Shown piece after piece: positions 25,437-32,826 of a DNA stretch of 64,000 bases. The DNA comes from CAVUCE01 sp963739985. GTDB taxonomy: Bacteria; Bacteroidota; Ignavibacteria; Ignavibacteriales; Ignavibacteriaceae. The DNA lies in NCBI GenBank assembly GCA_963739985.1, contig CAVUCE010000022.1, positions 496,001-560,000 on the forward strand, read 5' to 3'. The notes under the pieces are model-generated. The model saw nothing but the letters and a program-made list of their open reading frames with translations. It was not told the origin of the DNA and ran no database searches. The position numbers and the translations under genes are program-made. The first letter of the stretch is position 1. Each line of letters begins with the position of its first letter.

Positions 25437-27038
25437 TTATACTGCTTGTGATAAATCTGATAAAGAATGATTGAAAAGATCATTATTGCTTTTATTTTTT
25501 AAATAAGTTTGATAATGATTTAACGCTTGTAAATAAGCTTTCGCACTTGCTTCAATCACATCAGTAGATATACCTCTACCTGTAAATGAGTTTTCATTTT
25601 CTCTAATTCTAACTATAACCTCGCCCATAGCTTGTCTACCAGAAGTTACTGAGCGAACATTATATGATTCCAATTTGGGCTTTACTTCAAGAACTCTTTC
25701 AATTGCATTAAATGTAGCATCCACAGCACCATCTCCGGTTGCTGATTCTTGAAGAAATCCTTCTTTAGTTTTAATCCTTATTGTAGCCGTTGGTATTGAA
25801 GTAGTTCCCATATTTACATGAATATAATCCAATTCATAAAATTCATCTTTTTTAGTATGTGCCTGATCGCCCATTAGAACTCTTAAGTCCTCATCAAAAA
25901 CTTCTTTCTTTTTATCAGCTAGGGTTAAGAAACTTTCATACACTGGTTGCAATTCCTTTTCATTAAGTGTATATCCTAACTCCTTTAATCTAGATTTCAA
26001 TCCGTGCCTACCGGAGTGCCTTCCAAGAATAATTTTAGTTTTTTGAACACCGACTGTTTCAGGAGTCATAATTTCATAGGTTTGCCTATTCTTTAACATA
26101 CCATCCTGATGAATTCCGGATTCATGTGCAAATGCATTCTCACCAACCAAAGCTTTATTAGGTTGAACAATTATTCCGGTGAAGGATGAAACCATTTTGC
26201 TGGTATTATAAATTTCTTCGGTTTTTATTTTTGTAAAATATTTTGAAATATCTTTTCTAACTTTTAACGCCATTACAATTTCTTCAAGAGAAGCATTACC
26301 GGCTCTTTCTCCGATTCCGTTAATTGTACCTTCAACTTGCCTTGCTCCGTTTTCAATTCCAGCTAATGAATTGGCAACTGCAAGCCCAAGATCATCGTGA
26401 CAATGAACGCTAATTATCGCTTTATCAATATTGCTGACTTTCTTTTTCAAAGTCGCAATTTTAGCTCCGAATTCAGAAGGAAAAGTATAACCGGTAGTAT
26501 CAGGAATATTAACAGTAGTAGCACCAGCCTCAATAGCAGCTTCAATAACTTCAGCTAAATAGTTTAGATCGGTTCTTCCAGCATCTTCTGCGGAAAACTC
26601 AACATCTTCCGTAAAAGTTTTAGCATACTTCACGGAATCAATTGCCATTTTGATAATCGTCTTTCGCTTCTCATCGAGGGTTTTACCGTAACGATCATCT
26701 CCAAACTTTCCTAGGATGTGGATATCTGAAGTACCGATGAATGTATGAATACGAAATTTTTTTGCCGCTTTTAGAGCATTATATGCTGCCTTAATATCAA
26801 TTTCTTTTGCTCTTGCAAGTCCGGTAATAATTGGTGTATTCAGTTCATCCGAAATTCTTTGAACTGCCTCAAACTGTGCCGGTGACGAAACCGGAAAACC
26901 GGCTTCGATTACATCAACACGAAGTTTCTCAAGCTGTTTAGCAATTTCCAGCTTTTCAAAAACGTTTAAAGAAGCGCCCGGAGATTGTTCTCCGTCGCGC
27001 AATGTTGTGTCGAAAATTAATACTCTATTATTATTCAC
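25437..27038 (-). CDS. leuA: 2-Isopropylmalate synthase
   Basis: LeuA condenses 2-oxoisovalerate with acetyl-CoA, the first committed leucine step. The protein opens with VLIFDTTLRDGEQSPGASL and has VIEAGFPVSSPAQ, HCHDDLGLAVANSLAG, NGIGERAGNASLEE and AHESGIHQDGML. The C-terminal LeuA dimer domain for leucine feedback follows from about residue 370. I chose the GTG at 27038, five nt after GAGGTAG (minus strand, 27050-27044). A TTG seven codons upstream has no such site. The result is 533 residues. Confidence 0.94.
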   Translation of the reverse strand: MNNNRVLIFDTTLRDGEQSPGASLNVFEKLEIAKQLEKLRVDVIEAGFPVSSPAQFEAVQRISDELNTPIITGLARAKEIDIKAAYNALKAAKKFRIHTFIGTSDIHILGKFGDDRYGKTLDEKRKTIIKMAIDSVKYAKTFTEDVEFSAEDAGRTDLNYLAEVIEAAIEAGATTVNIPDTTGYTFPSEFGAKIATLKKKVSNIDKAIISVHCHDDLGLAVANSLAGIENGARQVEGTINGIGERAGNASLEEIVMALKVRKDISKYFTKIKTEEIYNTSKMVSSFTGIIVQPNKALVGENAFAHESGIHQDGMLKNRQTYEIMTPETVGVQKTKIILGRHSGRHGLKSRLKELGYTLNEKELQPVYESFLTLADKKKEVFDEDLRVLMGDQAHTKKDEFYELDYIHVNMGTTSIPTATIRIKTKEGFLQESATGDGAVDATFNAIERVLEVKPKLESYNVRSVTSGRQAMGEVIVRIRENENSFTGRGISTDVIEASAKAYLQALNHYQTYLKNKSNNDLFNHSLSDLSQAV

Positions 27039-27096
27039 TTTTACTACCTCTTGAAACAATTTATTATAAAAACTTTTTAATTATTTTTTACTCTTA

Positions 27097-28194
27097 TCAT
27101 AGTGTAAAAACACCTAGAGCTTGTTCATCGTATATTTGGTTAAAGTTTTCAATAACTGCTTCGGTCATTTTATCGGTCGAAACTAAGATTGAATCCGGAG
27201 AATAAATATCAGCTGTCCGGTAACCCATATCTAATGTTTTACTTATTGCCGTTTCAATTAACTCTGCTGCTTTATCCATTTGGAATGAATGAGTAAACAT
27301 CATTGCAACAGAAGAAATTGTAGCCAATGGATTGGCTTTATTCTGTCCGGCAATATCCGGAGCACTACCATGAACTGGCTCATACATAGCATATTTATTG
27401 CCTAGACTCGCCGATGGTAGCATTCCTAGACTACCTGTAATCATCGCTGCGATATCGCTTAAAATATCGCCGAATAAATTTTGAGTAAGAATCACATCAA
27501 ATTGTTTTGGATCTCGTACAATCTGCATTGCTGCGTTATCTACATACATATCGGAAAGAGATACATCAGGATAATCTTTATGCACTTCATGAACTATTTT
27601 TCGCCAGAACTGAGAACAGTCCAATACATTTGCTTTATCAACAGAGACAACTCTTTTATCTCTTTTTTGTGCAAGTTCAAATCCTATTTTAGCTATTCTT
27701 ACCACTTCTTCTTTTGTGTAAATCATGGTATTCCAGCCTTTTTCATCATCGTATCCTCTTGGCTCACCAAAATAAACATCACCGGTTAGCTCTCTTAAGA
27801 TGATAAAATCAGTACCGTCCAAAACTTCAGGTTTTAATGTAGAGGCTGATAATAATGCTTTATATACTTTAGCCGGACGAATGTTAGTGTATAGTCCTAA
27901 TGCTTTTCTTAGCTTTAACAGAGCAGCTTCCGGTTTTTGATTCTGCGGAAGGCTTTCCCATTTGGGACCTCCAACAGCTCCAAGTAAAACGGCATCAGAA
28001 TCATAACATGAACTCAACGTTTCATCTGTTAATGGATTCTCAAACTTTTCATAGGATGATCCGCCGACGAGTTTTTCATCATATGTAAACGAAACATCAA
28101 ATTTTTCAGCTGCAGTGTTCATAACTTTTACCGCGGAATTAACAACTTCAGGACCTATTCCGTCCCCGGGTAAAAGTGTTACTTTGAAGGTCAT
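27097..28194 (-). CDS. leuB: 3-Isopropylmalate dehydrogenase
   Basis: LeuB is the NAD-dependent oxidative decarboxylase of leucine synthesis. The 365-residue protein has LPGDGIGPEV at the N-terminus, RELTGDVYFGEPRG, the catalytic DKANVLDCSQFWR, the metal-binding YVDNAAMQ and NLFGDILSD, and the NAD-binding EPVHGSAPDIAGQNKANP. It overlaps ilvC by ATGA. In the citramalate route the same enzyme oxidises 3-methylmalate to 2-oxobutyrate. Confidence 0.95.
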   Translation of the reverse strand: MTFKVTLLPGDGIGPEVVNSAVKVMNTAAEKFDVSFTYDEKLVGGSSYEKFENPLTDETLSSCYDSDAVLLGAVGGPKWESLPQNQKPEAALLKLRKALGLYTNIRPAKVYKALLSASTLKPEVLDGTDFIILRELTGDVYFGEPRGYDDEKGWNTMIYTKEEVVRIAKIGFELAQKRDKRVVSVDKANVLDCSQFWRKIVHEVHKDYPDVSLSDMYVDNAAMQIVRDPKQFDVILTQNLFGDILSDIAAMITGSLGMLPSASLGNKYAMYEPVHGSAPDIAGQNKANPLATISSVAMMFTHSFQMDKAAELIETAISKTLDMGYRTADIYSPDSILVSTDKMTEAVIENFNQIYDEQALGVFTL

Positions 28195-29207
28195 ACTCCC
28201 ACCTCTTCTCTTTTGTTCTTCTTGAATAACCAGCTCATCATTTCTCTTAGCTTTGAGCCAACTTTTTCAATTGAATGTTCGTGGTTTTCTTTTCTTAATT
28301 TTTCCATTAATGGCTGACCTGAATTATATTCATCCAACCATTCTTTTGCGAACTGACCGTTTTGAATCTCTGTCAATATTTTTTTCATCTCATTACGCGT
28401 TTCTTGTGTAATCAATCTTGATCCTCTTGTCATTCCGCCATACTCAGCAGTATCACTAACAGAATAATTCATTCTTGTTAGTCCTCCTTCATAATATAGA
28501 TCGACAATTAGTTTCATTTCGTGCATACATTCAAAGTAAGCTAACTCCGGAGGATAACCGGCGTTTACTAAAGTTTCAAATCCAGCCTTAATCAGCTCTG
28601 CCGATCCACCGCAAAGAACTGCTTGTTCACCAAAGAGATCGGTTTCTGTTTCATCTTTAAAGTTAGTCTCAATTACACCAGCTTTTGTTCCGCCAATTCC
28701 TTTTGCCCAGGCCAGAGCCATTTCTTTGGTTTTTCCGCTTGGATCTTGATGAACTGCAATTAAACATGGTACGCCTGTTCCTTCAATGTATGTTCTTCTT
28801 ACTAAGTGTCCCGGACTTTTAGGTGCAATCATCATAACATTTATATCATCTGCAGGAACAATCTGCTTGTAATGAATATTAAATCCATGACCAAAAGCCA
28901 AGGTTGCACCCGATTTTAAATTAGGAGCAATATCTTTATCATAAACAGCTTTTTGATTTTGATCCGGTAAAAGTACCATAACTACGTCGGCGTCTTTAAC
29001 TGATTCAGGAACGGTTTTTACTTTTAATCCTTGGGCTTCCGCTTTTTCCCAGCGCGCGCTTCCTTCACGAAGTCCAACAGTTACCTTGCAACCACTTTCT
29101 TTTAAATTTAGTGCATGAGCATGTCCCTGGCTTCCGAAGCCTAAAACGGTAATGTTTTTATCTGTTAATAAATCTAATGAAGCGTCATTATCATAATAAA
29201 CTTTCAT
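28191..29207 (-). CDS. ilvC: Ketol-acid reductoisomerase, class I
   Basis: IlvC isomerises and reduces acetolactate and acetohydroxybutyrate. The 338-residue length marks the short class I form. Visible are the NADP-binding GFGSQGHAHALNLKESG, MMIAPKSPGHLVRR, the metal-binding DLFGEQAVLCGG and the ECMHEMKLIVDLYYEGG segment. It lies 20 nt after ilvN. Confidence 0.96.
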   Translation of the reverse strand: MKVYYDNDASLDLLTDKNITVLGFGSQGHAHALNLKESGCKVTVGLREGSARWEKAEAQGLKVKTVPESVKDADVVMVLLPDQNQKAVYDKDIAPNLKSGATLAFGHGFNIHYKQIVPADDINVMMIAPKSPGHLVRRTYIEGTGVPCLIAVHQDPSGKTKEMALAWAKGIGGTKAGVIETNFKDETETDLFGEQAVLCGGSAELIKAGFETLVNAGYPPELAYFECMHEMKLIVDLYYEGGLTRMNYSVSDTAEYGGMTRGSRLITQETRNEMKKILTEIQNGQFAKEWLDEYNSGQPLMEKLRKENHEHSIEKVGSKLREMMSWLFKKNKREEVGV

Positions 29208-29227
29208 TTTAGAATTTCCTTTTTCTT

Positions 29228-29752
29228 TTATTGAGTTACTGTTAAGTCTTTTTTATCTGTTTTATCGTGTTTCAACTGTTCGCCTCTTTTTAAGGCAACT
29301 GTACCGGAACGTGCTAATTCTTTAATACCATACGGTTCAAGTACATTTACAACAGCGTCAATTTTGTCCGGAGGTCCTGTAATCTCTAGAGTTAAAGTTT
29401 TATTATTTATATCTACTACATTGCCTCTAAAAATTTCGCAAATGTTTGTAATTTCAGCTCTGTTCCCTTTTTGATAAAATACCGTAATCAAAGCTAAATC
29501 TCTTTCAACCCTTGATTGTCCCGTAAGATCAACAACTTTAATTGTATCTATCAATCGATTAAGCTGTTTTACAACTTGTTCAATTATTTTTTCATCACCG
29601 GAAGTAACAATTGTCATCCTGGAAACTTCCGGTATTTCGGTTTCTCCGATGGAGATACTGGTGATATTAAATCCTTTGCCGCTAAACATTGTGGCAACAC
29701 GGTTAAATGCACCAAAATGATTTTCAACTAGAACAGAAATTGTATGTTTCAT
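29228..29752 (-). CDS. ilvN: Acetolactate synthase small (regulatory) subunit
   Basis: A 174-residue regulatory subunit with an N-terminal ACT domain (HTISVLVENHFGAFNRVATMFSGKGFNITSIS is its opening, here abbreviated by positions 2-33) and a C-terminal domain of the IlvH type. It confers valine feedback on IlvB. Its start codon directly abuts the ilvB stop, indicating coupled translation and equal subunit supply. Confidence 0.93.
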   Translation of the reverse strand: MKHTISVLVENHFGAFNRVATMFSGKGFNITSISIGETEIPEVSRMTIVTSGDEKIIEQVVKQLNRLIDTIKVVDLTGQSRVERDLALITVFYQKGNRAEITNICEIFRGNVVDINNKTLTLEITGPPDKIDAVVNVLEPYGIKELARSGTVALKRGEQLKHDKTDKKDLTVTQ

Positions 29753-31471
29753 TTATACCATCTCCTTTGGGTCAAGACGTTTTGTCATCATTTCATTTAT
29801 TGTAGCTCCGGAAGGAATAATTGGGAATACCATATCTTCTTTTACTATTTTGAATTCAATTAAGACAGGGCCATCGTTGTATGCAAAAGCTTTATCTAAA
29901 ATCTCGTCAACGTTATTTGGTGAATCTGTTGAAAATGACTTTAAGCCAAATGCTTCGCCAACCTTAACAAAATCTGGATTGCTATCTGAAAGATCCGTAA
30001 AGCTGAATTTTTCAGCATGAAATAGTTCTTGCCATTGACGAACCATTCCTAAAAAACTATTATTTAATATCATAAATTTGATTGGGAGTTTGTGGTATGC
30101 GGCAGTAATAAGTTCCTGGATATTCATCTGAAAACCGCCATCGCCACTTAATGAAACTATTGGCTTATCTTGCACAGCAAAAGCTGCCCCGATTGCCGCA
30201 GGAACAGAAAATCCCATTGTTCCTAATCCACCACTGGTTAAATGAGAACGAGGATTATTAAATTTATAATATTGGCTTACCCACATTTGATGTTGACCAA
30301 CATCTGTAATTACTACAGCATTACCTTTAGTTTTTTCGGAAATTCTCTCGATAACATGTTGTGCTCTCAACTTACCGTCACTTGTTTCATAGGTCAACGG
30401 ACATTCTTCTCTCCAATGATCTATTTTACTCCACCAATCATCTATTGGTAAAGGCTCATTCATCTCAGCCGCTAATTCAGCTAAAACGTGTTTTACATCG
30501 CCAACTATAGGTAAATCAACAATTACATTTTTATCAATACAAGTAGGATCAATATCAACATGAATTTTATAAGCATTAGGAGCAAAAGCTTCAATTTTGC
30601 CGGTAACTCTATCATCAAATCTTGCACCTAATGAAACAAGAACATCGCAATTATTTACTGCTTGATTAGCCCAATAAGTACCGTGCATTCCAAGCATTCC
30701 TAATGATTGTTTGTCAGTCATAGGAAATGCTCCCAAACCTTGTAAAGTCATTGTGACAGGCAAATTATTTTCTTTAGCGAATAGTCTTAGTTCTCTATAA
30801 CCATTAGACATAATTACACCGCCGCCAACATATAATAGAGGTTTTTTGGCTTTACGAATTATTTCGGCAGCTTTTTTAATTTGATTTTGATGACCTAAGA
30901 AATTTGGTTTATAACCTCTCATTTCAATTTTTTCAGGATACTCAAATTCTGTTACAGCATTAATAACATCTTTTGGCAAATCAACCAAAACAGGTCCGGG
31001 ACGACCGGATGAAGAGATATAAAAGGCTTTTCTAATTGTAGAAGCCAATTCTGCAACATCTCTTACTAAAAAGTTATGTTTAGTTATCGGCCTAGTAATT
31101 CCAACAATATCTGCTTCTTGAAAAGCATCGTTTCCAATCAGAGCTGTCGAAACTTGCCCGGTAAACACTACAATAGGAACAGAATCCATATATGCGTCAG
31201 CAATACCTGTAACGGTATTTGTTGCTCCGGGACCTGAAGTAACAAGTACAACGCCTACTTTGCCGGTAGCTTTTGCGTAACCTTCAGCCATATGGGTAGC
31301 ACCTTGTTCATGCCTAACGAGAATATGTTTTAAAAAATCCACGTCATATAGTTGCTCGTATAGCTTCAACACGGCACCACCGGGATAGCCGAAAACGTAC
31401 TCAACTTTCTCCCGTTTTAAACATTCGAAAAATATTTCTGCCCCAGACATCATCTGTTTGGAGGTTCTCAT
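29753..31471 (-). CDS. ilvB: Acetolactate synthase large (catalytic) subunit
   Basis: IlvB is the ThDP/FAD enzyme that condenses pyruvate with pyruvate or 2-oxobutyrate. The 572-residue protein has FGYPGGAVLKLYE, the catalytic Glu in RHEQGATHMAEGYA, VTSGPGATNTVTG, the FAD region YVGGGVI, and the ThDP-binding SGDGGFQMNIQEL...NNSFLGMVRQWQ. An AAAGGG site precedes the ATG. It is the first structural gene of the ilv-leu operon and is preceded by a nearly 700-nt leader holding two Ile/Leu/Val-rich open frames. Confidence 0.96.
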   Translation of the reverse strand: MRTSKQMMSGAEIFFECLKREKVEYVFGYPGGAVLKLYEQLYDVDFLKHILVRHEQGATHMAEGYAKATGKVGVVLVTSGPGATNTVTGIADAYMDSVPIVVFTGQVSTALIGNDAFQEADIVGITRPITKHNFLVRDVAELASTIRKAFYISSSGRPGPVLVDLPKDVINAVTEFEYPEKIEMRGYKPNFLGHQNQIKKAAEIIRKAKKPLLYVGGGVIMSNGYRELRLFAKENNLPVTMTLQGLGAFPMTDKQSLGMLGMHGTYWANQAVNNCDVLVSLGARFDDRVTGKIEAFAPNAYKIHVDIDPTCIDKNVIVDLPIVGDVKHVLAELAAEMNEPLPIDDWWSKIDHWREECPLTYETSDGKLRAQHVIERISEKTKGNAVVITDVGQHQMWVSQYYKFNNPRSHLTSGGLGTMGFSVPAAIGAAFAVQDKPIVSLSGDGGFQMNIQELITAAYHKLPIKFMILNNSFLGMVRQWQELFHAEKFSFTDLSDSNPDFVKVGEAFGLKSFSTDSPNNVDEILDKAFAYNDGPVLIEFKIVKEDMVFPIIPSGATINEMMTKRLDPKEMV

Positions 31472-31588
31472 AATCGGCCCTTTCTATGTTCTTATTCTCT
31501 TATAGATTAAAAAACTAAAAAATTTATAGAAATTCTAAATTCAAAAATTAATGCCGTCACAATAAATATTCTCAACAAGCATAAATGC

Positions 31589-31673
31589 AAAAAGTAAGGC
31601 TTAGCATCTAAGCTTAAGATAAAAACCGTTGAGTAAGAATTTAGCCCAAGCTTAGATGCTAATAATTATTAGC
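31589..31673 (-). promoter_or_regulatory. Putative ilv attenuator hairpins
   Basis: On the minus strand TTAGCATCTAAGCTT (31662-31648) is a perfect 15-base inverted repeat of AAGCTTAGATGCTAA (31615-31601). The distal arm can instead fold on itself as GCTTA-GATGC-TAAGC (31613-31599), followed after five nt by TTTTT (31593-31589), a weak terminator. The proximal arm contains the stop codon of the Ile-rich leader frame and overlaps the palindrome GCTAATAATTATTAGC (31673-31658). These are mutually exclusive folds in the arrangement expected of ribosome-controlled attenuation. The terminator stem is only five pairs, so which fold stops transcription is uncertain. Confidence 0.45.
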
Positions 31674-31855
31674 CCGCTTAGAATTCGAATAATTAGAATA
31701 CTCTTAATTTGAACAATCAAATAATGAACTAAAAATTCGAAGCGTTCGATGAGATGTTGTTTAAAGGTCACAACACTTTTGGTGAGGGTGGCCCGGACTA
31801 TAGCACTTCTTTTGGAAGTATATTGATAGTCGGTATTTTCACGATCAGATCTCAC
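31652..31855 (-). CDS. Ile/Leu-rich leader peptide candidate, proximal (ilv leader 2)
   Basis: A 67-codon frame starts at GTG (31855), five nt after an AGAGG ribosome-binding site (31865-31861). Its last residues, ILIIRILSGLIIISI, are almost all branched-chain codons: of the last 21 residues about ten are Ile, three Leu and one Val. The TAA lies inside the first arm of the attenuator hairpin. The N-terminal two thirds look unremarkable, and 67 codons is long for a leader peptide, so a shorter start inside the frame is possible. It lies about 180 nt upstream of ilvB. Position, composition and hairpin overlap support a control peptide rather than a structural protein. Confidence 0.45.
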   Translation of the reverse strand: MRSDRENTDYQYTSKRSAIVRATLTKSVVTFKQHLIERFEFLVHYLIVQIKSILIIRILSGLIIISI

Positions 31856-31891
31856 TTAAGCCTCTGAAAGATTTAATTAACCTTCCGAACA

Positions 31892-31968
31892 CAAATATAA
31901 TCACCCGGATTTGGTCAATCCCGAATCCGATTTTAATTTTTTGTTAAATTTTGATTATGGGATTGACC
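31892..31968 (-). promoter_or_regulatory. Inverted repeat and TATATTTG box between the two ilv leader peptides
   Basis: GGTCAATCCC (31913-31922) and GGGATTGACC (31959-31968) form a perfect 10-bp inverted repeat 36 nt apart. It begins 6 nt after the stop of leader 1 on the minus strand. An alternative short stem CGGATT/AATCCG overlaps its distal arm. Just downstream is an exact TATATTTG box (minus strand, 31899-31892), but its upstream TTG is only 16 nt away, short for an FCB promoter. The repeat could be an RNA stem of a first attenuator or an operator for a second promoter. Confidence 0.35.
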
Positions 31969-31974
31969 TAGTTA

Positions 31975-32145
31975 TTAGCCTAGAATTAGAATACCTAGAA
32001 TAATAATGCTAATAAGAATCGTAATCCCGAGAATGATAGTATTTAATGGAAGGATGTTTACAGGTACATTCACAACAACGCGACGACCGTTAACATACTT
32101 AACGGCTCTTAACATTAATATTCTATTTTTTAACACGTTGTTCAT
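31975..32145 (-). CDS. Ile/Leu/Val-rich leader peptide candidate, distal (ilv leader 1)
   Basis: A 56-residue frame from ATG (32145) to TAA (31977-31975). The middle has a Val cluster (RRVVVNVPVNILPL) and the end reads ITILISIIILGILILG, so more than half of all residues are Ile, Leu or Val. It begins about 18 nt after the predicted start of a strong promoter and is immediately followed by an inverted repeat. This is the composition and placement of an IlvL-type control peptide. Alternatively the hydrophobic C-terminus could be a single membrane helix of a small protein, but that would not explain its place ahead of ilvBNC-leuBACD-cimA. No strong ribosome-binding site is visible. Confidence 0.55.
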   Translation of the reverse strand: MNNVLKNRILMLRAVKYVNGRRVVVNVPVNILPLNTIILGITILISIIILGILILG

Positions 32146-32169
32146 TCAATTATCTTTAATTTGAATTAC

Positions 32170-32198
32170 AATATATATTTCACTCAAACCTTTGTCAA
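32170..32198 (-). promoter_or_regulatory. Promoter candidate for the ilv leader and operon
   Basis: On the minus strand TTGACA (32198-32193), a 17-nt spacer, then TATATT (32175-32170) followed by G. This fits a sigma-70-type promoter and nearly the FCB pattern. The predicted start is about 18 nt before the leader 1 ATG. Confidence 0.55.
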
Positions 32199-32546
32199 GT
32201 CTTTTATTACGGATTTTAACAAAATCGTTTGGTGTGTATTATCCTTCACACAAATCACTTCATTATTAGTATCAAGTGTATATTTATGCAACACTATAAT
32301 TTAACAATTTTTGTTAGAAATTTCTTTGATAATAATAAATTTAATTTACTATTGAAACCTATAGTAAGATTCTCAAATAATCAATCAGATGCCAATATTT
32401 ATACATACCAAATTATTTTATTTATAAATTATCAAATGCTGTGTTATCAACGCTAATTTGAAATTTTTTAATTTGATGCAATATCTGAGCTTCCTGGACT
32501 TGAATCACAAGTATAGAATTAAAAACAAAGATTTATTATAAAAACA

Positions 32547-32578
32547 TTTGACAAATGAAAAATTAAGTATTAGTTTTG
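32547..32578 (+). promoter_or_regulatory. FCB-type promoter for the thr operon
   Basis: TTTG (32547-32550), 20 nt, then TAGTTTTG (32571-32578) is an exact match to TTTG-N20-TAnnTTTG. Transcription would start about 13 nt before the Thr-rich leader peptide. Confidence 0.6.
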
Positions 32579-32597
32579 TTTAGTTTTAAATTTGAAT

Positions 32598-32684
32598 ATG
32601 AATAATTATACACCAAAATATATTTCAGTTTGTACAATGTACACAACCAACACCACTACCCCTACCAGCATGCCTGGAGGATGA
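32598..32684 (+). CDS. Threonine-rich leader peptide of the thr operon
   Basis: A 28-codon frame from ATG (32598) to TGA (32682-32684) whose second half reads MYTTNTTTPTSMPGG. Eight of 28 codons are Thr, six of them between 32643 and 32666 (ACA ACC AAC ACC ACT ACC CCT ACC). The internal ATG at 32637 would give a 15-residue version. It lies between an exact FCB promoter and an intrinsic terminator upstream of thrA, and its Thr codons form the first arm of the attenuator. This is what is expected of a ThrL-type control peptide: scarcity of Thr-tRNA would stall the ribosome on the Thr run. The peptide itself probably has no other function. Confidence 0.75.
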   Translation: MNNYTPKYISVCTMYTTNTTTPTSMPGG

Positions 32685-32759
32685 AGCACGGTTGTGTAAA
32701 TTTTAATTAGAAAAGAATTTTAGAAACCGGCTTCAAAAAAAATTGGAGCCGGTTTTTTT
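32640..32759 (+). promoter_or_regulatory. Transcription attenuator of the thr operon
   Basis: Four segments form three competing stems. Segment 1 TACACAACC (32640-32648, inside the Thr codon run) pairs with segment 2 GGTTGTGTA (32690-32698). Segment 2, as GAAGC..GGTT (32683-32693), can instead pair with segment 3 AACC.GCTTC (32725-32734). Segment 3 AAACCGGCTTC (32724-32734) pairs with segment 4 GGAGCCGGTTT (32745-32755), which runs into seven Ts and is an intrinsic terminator. Stalling on Thr codons would free segment 2 to pair with segment 3 and allow read-through into thrA. Confidence 0.75.
32724..32759 (+). terminator. Attenuator terminator before thrA
   Basis: An eleven-pair stem (one G-T wobble), with arms at 32724-32734 and 32745-32755, carries an A-rich loop and ends in TTTTTTT at 32753-32759. 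It lies 67 nt before the thrA start and after the Thr-rich peptide, so it must be regulated for the operon to be expressed. Confidence 0.88.
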
Positions 32760-32826
32760 ATTATAATCTTGCTCTTGGAAAAGATAATTTTACTTAATAC
32801 AGTTAATTTGATGAAGGAAAAATAAA

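Noticed and set aside
31781..31799. AGGGTGG-like sequence resembling a T-box antiterminator core
   Set aside because: It is on the plus strand, opposite to the ilv operon, and lacks the full T-box consensus and specifier architecture.
32231..32251. GTGTG...CACAC inverted repeat between ilv and thr promoters
   Set aside because: Only five base pairs with an 11-nt loop. Too short to support an operator or RNA stem on its own.
32229..32456. A 75-codon plus-strand frame between the ilv and thr leaders
   Set aside because: It starts at GTG without a ribosome-binding site, has AT-driven composition, and overlaps no recognisable motif. It is probably chance in AT-rich intergenic DNA.
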